The translations under genes were made by a program, and so were the position numbers. The notes beneath the pieces are model-generated. The model made no database searches. It saw only the letters and a list, made by a program, of their open reading frames with translations, and was not told the DNA's origin. 24,594 nucleotides of DNA from Candidatus Omnitrophota bacterium (GTDB lineage: Bacteria > Omnitrophota > Koll11 > Duberdicusellales > 4484-171). Numbering within the stretch: the stretch's first letter is position 1; each line of letters opens with the position of its first letter. The DNA lies in assembly GCA_030692055.1 (NCBI GenBank), contig JAUYCY010000005.1, positions 1-24,594 on the forward strand. Reading direction: 5' to 3'. Below are positions 14,896-22,102 of this stretch, piece after piece.

Positions 14896-15588
14896 GGTGC
14901 CTTTTATAACTAGATATGGGTCATAAACATACGAAAAGCCGATTTTAGGCAGAATATAACGCGCATCGCCGCCCGTTATAACGATAGCATCACAATCTGA
15001 TAGCTTTAAACTTTTTTTATATTTTTTTACCAAGGCGTTCATCATAGCTGAGAATCCTTCCTCGACACCTTTACTTATGCTTTCACTAGTATCCCTTGGA
15101 ACCAGTCGTTTTGTTTTTTTCATTACTATTTTTTTAGGTAAAAGCGCGCAGACGGACAACACCTTTAAAGTAGAGCCTACGCCGGGAAGAATCAACCCTC
15201 CTTCGTAATCTCCGCTTTTTGATAAAACATCAAACGTTATTGCTGTCCCAAAATCTATAATTATCCTTACATGCGGATAAAGCACCTTAGCCGCGAATGC
15301 GCCTACTAACCTATCCATCCCGACTTTCTTTTTATTATACAAACACCTCACAGGAACGGTTATGTCTCTACCAATGATATTTACTTTGTGTCCCAATTTT
15401 TTAAATAGCTCTGTGATAGCGGGAACCACTGAGCAAACAAAAATTTCCTCGTTGGGGTATCTACAAATAATTTTCCCTATCGCTTTTATCGTAGCTTTGT
15501 GCGTAGACAATTGTACAGTTTTTATAATTTTATTATCTTTTCCCCAGGCAAAATGTAAACTCGTATTTCCGACATCAACGGCTATCAT
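14812..15588 (-). CDS. coaX: Type III pantothenate kinase, with a repeat-encoded C-terminus
   Basis: First step of CoA synthesis: phosphorylation of pantothenate, in the cytosol. The start ATG 15588 forms the classical ATGA overlap with the birA stop and gives the family N-terminus MIAVDVGNTSLHFAWG (phosphate-binding loop DVGNT). Other type III motifs are GMDRLVGAFAA, IIDFGTAITFDVL, GGLILPG and VITGGDARYI. Normal homologues end shortly after the DPYLVIKG-like helix. Here, after KGT, the frame runs into repeat copy C and adds about 27 residues (FILSRRIPRG and on) before a stop inside the repeat. The last native helix turn seems replaced, so activity is likely but not certain. Confidence 0.9.
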   Translation of the reverse strand: MIAVDVGNTSLHFAWGKDNKIIKTVQLSTHKATIKAIGKIICRYPNEEIFVCSVVPAITELFKKLGHKVNIIGRDITVPVRCLYNKKKVGMDRLVGAFAAKVLYPHVRIIIDFGTAITFDVLSKSGDYEGGLILPGVGSTLKVLSVCALLPKKIVMKKTKRLVPRDTSESISKGVEEGFSAMMNALVKKYKKSLKLSDCDAIVITGGDARYILPKIGFSYVYDPYLVIKGTFILSRRIPRGLAYSAEVASATKAGPRG

Positions 15589-16244
15589 AATAAATGCACC
15601 CATTCCTGTGCTGCTTTATTTCTTAAAACTCGCACTTGTAATTTTTTTAAACTTTTTATTTCCTGATAAAGAAAAACCTCTTTAAGAAGCGCTTTGATGT
15701 TGCCTCTTTTAAATTCATTATAAATAAAAATTACTTCCATAATTAGCTTTCTAAACAAATCATCGATATTATACTTTATCCCTGTTTCTAAGTAAAGAGA
15801 GCTCGCTTTTTGCACAAGTTCTTCTTTCTCGGCATTGACGTTTATGCCGATACCCACTACCACAAAGTCCGCTTTCTCCTTGGCTACTTTCGCTTCAACT
15901 AAAATACCGGCAATTTTTCTATCAGCGGCTACTATGTCGTTAGGTAATTTAATTTTAAGGGGCAAAATATGCTGTAAAGCCCGCGCAACCGCTAAGGCAA
16001 AAATAACAGGAAGATAATACATATCATCTAGAGAGTTTGAGGGCCTGAAGATAAATGATGAATATATACCTTTGTTTTTTGGAGAAATCCAGCTACGGCC
16101 CATACGGCCCCTGCCTTTAGTTTGGCTATTTGCTCTGACTATAGTTATTTCTCTCGCGCCATCTTTAGCCAATTTACAGGAATATACGTTCGTTGAACCG
16201 ACGGAGTCTATCTTTATTATTTTAAGATATGCTTTATTTTCCAT
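15585..16244 (-). CDS. birA: Biotin--[acetyl-CoA-carboxylase] ligase, no DNA-binding domain
   Basis: A 219-residue class I biotin protein ligase that activates biotin as biotinyl-AMP and attaches it to biotin-dependent carboxylases. SVGSTN near the N-terminus, QTKGRGRMGRSW (the biotinyl-AMP loop) and KIAGILVEA are the family motifs; KLPNDIV stands in for the usual KWPNDI. There is no N-terminal helix-turn-helix, so it is not a repressor. The C-terminal SH3-like domain looks short, ending with QVRVLRNKAAQEWVHLL. It overlaps uvrB upstream by 11 bases and coaX downstream by 4, so it is translationally coupled to both. Confidence 0.88.
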   Translation of the reverse strand: MENKAYLKIIKIDSVGSTNVYSCKLAKDGAREITIVRANSQTKGRGRMGRSWISPKNKGIYSSFIFRPSNSLDDMYYLPVIFALAVARALQHILPLKIKLPNDIVAADRKIAGILVEAKVAKEKADFVVVGIGINVNAEKEELVQKASSLYLETGIKYNIDDLFRKLIMEVIFIYNEFKRGNIKALLKEVFLYQEIKSLKKLQVRVLRNKAAQEWVHLL

Positions 16245-18216
16245 TATTCTTCAAAACCCCCTTTAACTCTTTTATTTTATCGCGTAGCGATACAGCTCTT
16301 TCAAACTGCAAATTCTTTGCCGCCAGATACATTTCTTTTTCTAACTGTCCGATAATTTCCCGGATTTCGATTTCTTCCTCGCTTAAATCAAGGCGCTCTC
16401 GCAAATGCGATTCTTGTTCTAGATAAACCTCAATGCTATCATGTATTGCCTTTTGAATACTTCTAGGAGTAATATGATATTTACGATTATAGCCTAACTG
16501 TAACTTTCTTCTGCGATTGCTTTCGATAATGGCTTTCCTCATCGAACCCGTAATTTTATCCGCATACATCAGCACTAAACCATTGATATTTCTCGCGCAC
16601 CTGCCGGCAACCTGAATCAATGACGTAGCCGACCTTAAAAACCCTTCTTTGTCGGCGTCAAGTATTACCACCAAGGAAACTTCTGGCAGGTCAAGCCCTT
16701 CTCTTAGAAGGTTAATTCCGACAAGGGTATCGATTTTTTTCATCCGTAAGTCTTTAAGGATTTTAACCCTTTCTATGGTATCTATTTCGGAATGTATATA
16801 GGTAACCTTTAGGCCTTCATCTTTTAAATATTGACTCAACTCTTCAGCCATTCTTTTAGTAAGCGTAGTTACTAATGTCCGTTCTTGTTTATCTGTCCGC
16901 TTTCTAATTTCTTTTATAAGGTCTTCGATCTGGTTTTTTGTCGGCCTTACTTGAATTTGAGGGTCAGGCAATCCCGTAGGCCTGACGACTTGTTCGGTTA
17001 TTTCGCCTTTTGATAAACCTATTTCATAGGAGGAAGGCGTTGCGGAAACAAAAATAGTTTGCTTTGTGAGCCCCATAAACTCGTCAAACTTTAAAGGCCG
17101 GTTATCAAGGCAAGACGGGAGCCTAAAACCGTAATCAACAAGTGTTTCTTTTCTGGACTTATCGCCTTCGTACATTCCTCTTATTTGAGGAATAGCCACA
17201 TGGCTTTCGTCAATAATAATTATAAAATCTGAAGGAAAATAATCTAATAGGCAATATGGCCGCGAGTGAGGGGGCCTGGCAGAAAGGTGGCGGGAATAGT
17301 TTTCTATGCCATGGCAATAACCCATTTCGCGAAGCATCTCCATATCATAACGAGTACGGGAACGCAGGCGTTCTGCCTCTAAAATTTTTCCATTTTTATG
17401 CAAAAATTTCCGCCTATCCTCCAATTCCCAATCGATAGTTTGTAATGCCGCCTTTATCTTATCTTCTGCCATAATAAAATGTTTTGCCGGATAAATTCCT
17501 ATTTTTTCTAAATCTGTTATGCGCTTGCCGGTTAGCGGTTCAAACTCGCATATCTTATCAATTGTATCTGCAAAAAACTCTATACGCACGGCATTCTCTT
17601 TATAAGCAGGAAAAATATCTACGGTATCGCCTTTTACCCTAAACGCCCCGCGCCTAAAGTCGAAGTCGTTTCGTTCATATTGCATGGAAACTAACCTTTT
17701 CGAGAAGGTATCTAGGCAAATACTATCGTTTTTTTTAACATATAAGGTTAGCTCTTGATAATCTTGCGGTGAGCCTAAATTATAAATACAAGATACGGAA
17801 GCCACCACAACTACATCATTTCGCGACATAAGAGAACTAGTAGTAGATAATCTTAAACGATCTAATTTTTCGTTTATAGAGGCATCTTTTTCTATATAGG
17901 TATCAGTTTGAGGAATATAACTTTCTGGTTGATAATAGTCGTAGTAACTTACAAAATACTCAACAGCATTATGAGGAAAAAATTCCTTAAATTCGGCATA
18001 AAGCTGGCTGGCTAATGTTTTATTATGGGAAATAACCAATACGGGGCGGTTTATTTTTTCGATAACACAAGCTAAAGTAAAGGTTTTTCCGGAACCAGTT
18101 ACCCCTAAAAGTGTTTGAAACTGCTTTGCGTGATTAAGGCCTTGCGTAAGTTTTTTAATTGCCTGAGGTTGGTCGCCGGTAGGCTTGAATTTGCTGACAA
18201 GCTTAAATTTATCCAT
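16234..18216 (-). CDS. uvrB: UvrABC excinuclease subunit B
   Basis: A full-length 660-residue damage-verification helicase of nucleotide excision repair. The Walker A motif GVTGSGKT is at residues 38-45; the beta-hairpin region YYDYYQPESYIPQTDTYIEK follows, then VDYGFRLPSCLDNRPL, IFVSATPS, the helicase motif GINLLREGLDLPEVSLV and QVAGRCARN. The C-terminal UVR motif (EMYLAAKNLQFERAVSLRD) contacts UvrC. The ATG lies six bases from the end of the heptamer array that fills the gap to nadC and has no Shine-Dalgarno, so its translation may depend on the array's structure or on readthrough from nadC. Confidence 0.97.
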   Translation of the reverse strand: MDKFKLVSKFKPTGDQPQAIKKLTQGLNHAKQFQTLLGVTGSGKTFTLACVIEKINRPVLVISHNKTLASQLYAEFKEFFPHNAVEYFVSYYDYYQPESYIPQTDTYIEKDASINEKLDRLRLSTTSSLMSRNDVVVVASVSCIYNLGSPQDYQELTLYVKKNDSICLDTFSKRLVSMQYERNDFDFRRGAFRVKGDTVDIFPAYKENAVRIEFFADTIDKICEFEPLTGKRITDLEKIGIYPAKHFIMAEDKIKAALQTIDWELEDRRKFLHKNGKILEAERLRSRTRYDMEMLREMGYCHGIENYSRHLSARPPHSRPYCLLDYFPSDFIIIIDESHVAIPQIRGMYEGDKSRKETLVDYGFRLPSCLDNRPLKFDEFMGLTKQTIFVSATPSSYEIGLSKGEITEQVVRPTGLPDPQIQVRPTKNQIEDLIKEIRKRTDKQERTLVTTLTKRMAEELSQYLKDEGLKVTYIHSEIDTIERVKILKDLRMKKIDTLVGINLLREGLDLPEVSLVVILDADKEGFLRSATSLIQVAGRCARNINGLVLMYADKITGSMRKAIIESNRRRKLQLGYNRKYHITPRSIQKAIHDSIEVYLEQESHLRERLDLSEEEIEIREIIGQLEKEMYLAAKNLQFERAVSLRDKIKELKGVLKNNGK

Positions 18217-18222
18217 TTTTAA

Positions 18223-18380
18223 CGCAAAGCGCTAAGCGCATAGTGAATTTCGCATAGCGCAAGGCGCAGAGCGCATAGCGTAAATAAAAAAGATAAATAA
18301 TTAATATACTTCTTAAGCGCTTTGCGCTATGCACTATGCGCCATGCGATTTTGCTTTGCGCTATGCTCTATGCGCTATGC
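18223..18380. repeat. Heptamer array (GCGCATA-type), quasi-palindromic, between nadC and uvrB
   Basis: The left part is nine consecutive 7-bp units without a slip (CGCAAAG, CGCTAAG, CGCATAG, TGAATTT, CGCATAG, CGCAAGG, CGCAGAG, CGCATAG, CGTAAAT). An AT-rich centre follows, then units of the complementary type (GCGCTTT, GCGCTAT, GCACTAT, GCGCCAT and so on) up to the nadC stop codon. The two halves can pair over most of their length. The same unit occurs inside valS at 20452-20483. Confidence 0.75.
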
Positions 18381-19255
18381 TATTCCTTATCTATTATTTC
18401 CAACGAGAAATCTATCGCCTTAGGTGAGTGCGTGAGGCTTCCTATAGATATAAAATCTACACCAGTCTTTGCTATTCTCCTTACGTTTTCTAAATTTATT
18501 CCGCCTGAGGCTTCCAGTTTTACTTTGGGAAAATATTTCTGGCGAAACTTTACTGCTTTTTTCATCTGCTTAGGCTTAAAGTTATCTAACATAACCACAT
18601 CCGGCTTATATTTAATCACTTTTTTAAACTCATCTAATGTCTCCACTTCAATTTCTACCTTGATTGACGGCAGATTCTTTACATACGAGAGGCATTTCGC
18701 CATTCTTATCTCATCCAGTTTGCCTTTACGAATGAATTTTCCGGCTCTGAGGTGATTATCTTTTATAAGTATTGCGTCAACGAGAGCTTTTCTGTGATTA
18801 TACCCCCCGCCTACCTGCACGGCATACTTTTCTAAAATTCGTAAATTGGGGGTAGTCTTACGGGTATCGAGTATCTTTACGGTAGTTCTTTTAGTCCGAT
18901 TAACAAAACTCCTTGTAGTGGTTGCGATTCCGGATAAAAGTGACAAAAAATTTAAAGCTACACGCTCTGCCGAAAGCACAACGCGCGCATCACCTTTAAT
19001 ATAGGCTATTTTTTCGTTCTTTTTAAAGGTATCGCCGTCTTTTTTAAGCGCTTTAAAAATTACATTCTTGCTTCTTTCCTTAAAAACTGCCTTTACAATA
19101 TCTAATCCGCATAACACCCCTGTTTCTTTGGCAATAATTGCGCTTTCTGCCTTAAAGTGATAAGGAATAGTAAAAAGAGTGGTAATGTCTTCCCTGCCGA
19201 TATCTTCCTGCAGGGCGGTCTTTATAATTATCCTGACTTTACGGTCTAAACGCAT
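18380..19255 (-). CDS. nadC: Nicotinate-nucleotide pyrophosphorylase (carboxylating), quinolinate phosphoribosyltransferase
   Basis: A 291-residue enzyme of de novo NAD synthesis that converts quinolinate and PRPP to nicotinate mononucleotide. ALQEDIGREDITT at the N-terminus, ERVALNFLSLLSGIAT, ILDTRKTTPNLRILEKYAV with GGGYNHRKAL, then VEIEVETLDEF, VMLDNFKP, LEASGGINLENV and TGVDFISIGSLTHS cover the whole fold and its substrate arginines, lysines and acidic residues. GGAG precedes the ATG, which lies within the end of valS (17-base overlap). Its stop codon is the first trinucleotide of the heptamer array. Confidence 0.96.
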   Translation of the reverse strand: MRLDRKVRIIIKTALQEDIGREDITTLFTIPYHFKAESAIIAKETGVLCGLDIVKAVFKERSKNVIFKALKKDGDTFKKNEKIAYIKGDARVVLSAERVALNFLSLLSGIATTTRSFVNRTKRTTVKILDTRKTTPNLRILEKYAVQVGGGYNHRKALVDAILIKDNHLRAGKFIRKGKLDEIRMAKCLSYVKNLPSIKVEIEVETLDEFKKVIKYKPDVVMLDNFKPKQMKKAVKFRQKYFPKVKLEASGGINLENVRRIAKTGVDFISIGSLTHSPKAIDFSLEIIDKE

Positions 19256-21980
19256 TTTTCAGCTCCTCTAGGCGCACCTGTTGCGCCAACAACTCCTTAA
19301 ATCGTAACCGCTCCGCTTCTACGGTTTCAACTGGAGCATTTTTTATAAAATTTTCATTTTGAAGGCGGCCTTGGACCTTTTCAGTAATAAGTTTTAGATT
19401 GCCGATTTTTTTATCCAAAGACGCCATGAAATTATTCTCATCAAAATTTGCAATATCTAAGTTGATCTTCCAGGCATCGTTTTTGTAAAGCACTCGTTTT
19501 AACTTCTCGTGAAACTCAATTCCCTCAAGAAAAACAAGACGCTTAATCCACGCTTGGTGTAATCTCCAATATTCGGCGTGCACGTCTTGCGTATTTATCT
19601 CTAGTTTTACTTTTTTCTGAGCAATACCTAAATCTGCTTTAATATTACGTAATTGATTAATAGTTTCCAGCAACATCGAAACTTTACTTAGCTCGCTTTC
19701 CTTTGTTTTGAGCGCATATTTCGCAGGCCAAGAGGAAGTTGCTATGTTTTCTTCTAGCGGCAAACTCGTATAGTTTTTTATGAGTCCTAAAATCTCCTCG
19801 CTAATGAACGGCGTAAACGGATGAAGTAGTTTCATAGAGTTATAAATAAGATAAATTAACACCTTTGCTTTAGCCGGCGTAAAATTGTCCTTGGCTATTT
19901 CTATATACCAATCACAGAAAGTATGCCAAAAAAATTCGTATATTACTTGGGCTGCATCATTCATGCGATAGCTATCTAAATGCCGTGTCACATCCTCTAT
20001 GGTCTTGTTAAATTCATTAAGTACCCAGCCATCAATATCATCGATTTCGCGTAGTTCTATATCTTCTACTTTTAAATTATTTTCTTTAATCTTATTCAAA
20101 ATAAATCTTGTCGCGTTCCAAATCTTATTGCAAAAATTTCTGCCCACTAAAAATTTCTCATCCGAAAGATAAACATCCGCGCCAGTTGAAGCAATAAGCA
20201 TTAGCGAAAAACGCAAAGAATCCGCTCCGAATTTATCGATAATTTCCAGCGGGTCAATAATGTTTCCTAAAGACTTGGACATCTTTATACCGCGTGCGTC
20301 TCGCACTGTTCCGTGGATAAAAACATCCTTAAAGGGTATTTCTTTCATAAATTCCAAACCCGCCATAATCATTCTTGCCACCCAGAAGAATAGTATCTCT
20401 GATGCCGTCACCAATACACTTGTAGGATAAAAATATTCTAACTCTTCTTCACGCTTTGCGCTATGCGCTTTGCGCTTTGCGCCGAAAGGCCAATAAAAAG
20501 TGGCGAAAGGCCAGAGCCAGGAAGAAAACCATGTATCCAAAACATCCTCATCCTGAAAGATGTCGCTTGAACCACAATCAGGGCATTTTTCAGGTTTCGT
20601 TCGCGAAACAATTACGCCTAAGCTTTCTTTGGGATTTGTAATTTGTGATTTGGGATTTATTTGGGATTTAGGATTTGGGATTTGGGATTTCCCTGTCTGG
20701 CATTCTTTACAATAATAGACAGGGATGCGGTGCCCCCACCATATCTGCCTTGATATACACCAGTCTTGGATATTGTTCATCCAGTTAAGATATACTTTTT
20801 TCCATCTTTCCGGATAAAATTTTATTTTATCTTCTTCAACTACCCTTATCGCAGGTTCGGCTAAAGGCCTCATTCTTACAAACCATTGTAGCGACAACCG
20901 CGGCTCAATCATGGTATGGCAGCGGTAGCAATGCCCGGCACTTATTTTATGCGGTTCCTTCTTCTCAATAAGCTTTTTTTCTTCCAAAACTTCTAAAATT
21001 GCTTCGCGCGCTTCGAACCTATCCATACCGGAAAAATCGCCGGCGTTTTCATTTAAAACCGCGTCGTCATGCATTATATTAATAAATTCTAAATTATGCT
21101 TTTTGGCGAAAATAAAATCTAAGGGGTCGTGCGCAGGCGTCACCTTCACTGCTCCTGTTCCAAATTCAAGATCAACCAATTCGTCCTCAATAATCTTTAA
21201 TTCTCTTTCCATTATCGGAAGAATCACCTTCGCACCCCTTAACCACGTATATCGCGTATCCTTGGGATTTATCGCTATAGCAGTATCGCCTAACATTGTT
21301 TCCGGCCTCGTCGTCGCAACTATTACATATTCCGCTTGTAGCTTGTAGCCCGTAGCCTGTGGTTTTATGGGATATTTTATATAATACAGCCACCCATCAA
21401 TCTCTTTACGTGGTGCTTCTTCATCGCTTAGCGCAGTTTTACAACGCGGACACCAATTGATAATATAATTACCTCTATAAATTAACCCTTTTTCATATAA
21501 GTTTACGAATACTTCCTTAACCGCATCACTATAGTCATCATCCATTGTAAAACGGATTCTACGCCAATCACAGCTTGCACCTAAACTTTTAAGTTGATTT
21601 AATATGGTGGAACCATATTTATCTCTCCATTGCCATAGCCGCCTTAAGAATTCCTCTCTGCCGATATCTTCTTTTTTTAGGCCCTGCTTAGCTAAATCTT
21701 TCTCTACAACATTTTGCGTGGCAATACCGGCATGGTCTGTTCCCGGCATCCATAAAGATTCATAGCCCTGCATACGCTTAAAGCGGATTAAGACATCCTG
21801 AATAGTATTATTTAAAGCATGGCCCATATGTAAAATTCCGGTAATGTTTGGCGGAGGGATAACTATGCAGAAAGGTTTTTTCGTGGTGTTTACGTCAGCG
21901 CTAAAAACCCCTCTCTCTAACCACCTGGCAAGAATTTTATTTTCTACTTCTTTTGGGTTATATTTACTTGAAATTTCCAT
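19239..21980 (-). CDS. valS: Valyl-tRNA synthetase, with three in-frame heptamer-repeat insertions
   Basis: A 913-residue class I synthetase that charges tRNA-Val. The HIGH signature is HMGH at 51-54 after PPPNITGIL; KMSKS is near 567 (GIKMSKSLGN). The editing domain is entered at YVIVATTRPETMLGD, and Zn-type pairs CPRC, CKEC and CPDC are present. The C-terminal coiled coil (DKKIGNLKLITEKVQ, then RFKELLAQQVRLEELK) is complete. Three loops carry low-complexity peptide encoded by 7-bp repeats, near residues 207-216 (KPQATGYKLQ), 430-452 (KSQIPNPKSQINPKSQITNP) and 500-510 (AKRKAHSAKR). All keep frame and avoid catalytic motifs. It is the first gene of the valS-nadC-uvrB-birA-coaX group; a promoter is seen upstream. 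Confidence 0.97.
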   Translation of the reverse strand: MEISSKYNPKEVENKILARWLERGVFSADVNTTKKPFCIVIPPPNITGILHMGHALNNTIQDVLIRFKRMQGYESLWMPGTDHAGIATQNVVEKDLAKQGLKKEDIGREEFLRRLWQWRDKYGSTILNQLKSLGASCDWRRIRFTMDDDYSDAVKEVFVNLYEKGLIYRGNYIINWCPRCKTALSDEEAPRKEIDGWLYYIKYPIKPQATGYKLQAEYVIVATTRPETMLGDTAIAINPKDTRYTWLRGAKVILPIMERELKIIEDELVDLEFGTGAVKVTPAHDPLDFIFAKKHNLEFINIMHDDAVLNENAGDFSGMDRFEAREAILEVLEEKKLIEKKEPHKISAGHCYRCHTMIEPRLSLQWFVRMRPLAEPAIRVVEEDKIKFYPERWKKVYLNWMNNIQDWCISRQIWWGHRIPVYYCKECQTGKSQIPNPKSQINPKSQITNPKESLGVIVSRTKPEKCPDCGSSDIFQDEDVLDTWFSSWLWPFATFYWPFGAKRKAHSAKREEELEYFYPTSVLVTASEILFFWVARMIMAGLEFMKEIPFKDVFIHGTVRDARGIKMSKSLGNIIDPLEIIDKFGADSLRFSLMLIASTGADVYLSDEKFLVGRNFCNKIWNATRFILNKIKENNLKVEDIELREIDDIDGWVLNEFNKTIEDVTRHLDSYRMNDAAQVIYEFFWHTFCDWYIEIAKDNFTPAKAKVLIYLIYNSMKLLHPFTPFISEEILGLIKNYTSLPLEENIATSSWPAKYALKTKESELSKVSMLLETINQLRNIKADLGIAQKKVKLEINTQDVHAEYWRLHQAWIKRLVFLEGIEFHEKLKRVLYKNDAWKINLDIANFDENNFMASLDKKIGNLKLITEKVQGRLQNENFIKNAPVETVEAERLRFKELLAQQVRLEELKNAFRP
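20452..20483 (-). repeat. Heptamer array inside valS (CGCTTTG type)
   Basis: Four and a half units, CGCTTTG, CGCTATG, CGCTTTG, CGCTTTG, CGCC on the plus strand, matching the unit of the nadC-uvrB array. It lies in a loop after the WPFATFYWP segment of the synthetase. Confidence 0.75.
20627..20693 (-). repeat. Heptamer array inside valS (ATTTGGG type)
   Basis: About nine units of ATTTGGG with variants (ATTTGTA, ATTTGTG, ATTTAGG, ATTTCCC) and one truncated ATTT on the plus strand. It encodes a 23-residue KSQ/NPK-rich stretch inserted between two CxxC pairs of the synthetase. Confidence 0.85.
21334..21361 (-). repeat. Heptamer array inside valS (GCTTGTA type)
   Basis: Four units, GCTTGTA, GCTTGTA, GCCCGTA, GCCTGTG on the plus strand, at the loop preceding the editing-domain strand YVIVATTR. 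Confidence 0.65.
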
Positions 21981-22012
21981 AAAATCTACAGCATACCTAA
22001 AATTACTTAAGA

Positions 22013-22040
22013 ATTATATAATATTAGAGAGAAAATACAA
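22013..22040 (-). promoter_or_regulatory. Candidate promoter of the valS gene group
   Basis: On the minus strand TTGTAT (22040-22035) and a perfect TATAAT (22018-22013) are 16 bases apart, giving an expected leader of about 25 bases before ATG 21980. Confidence 0.5.
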
Positions 22041-22102
22041 TATAAAAATACTTTATGCGATAAGTATCCTTTTCGGAAAGTCTGCTATAGGCGGGCTAAT
22101 TT

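Noticed and set aside
20627..20693. Telomere-like or eukaryotic satellite repeat (ATTTGGG)
   Set aside because: It is short, degenerate, translated in frame within valS, and other arrays of the same period have different units, so the resemblance to plant telomere repeats is chance.
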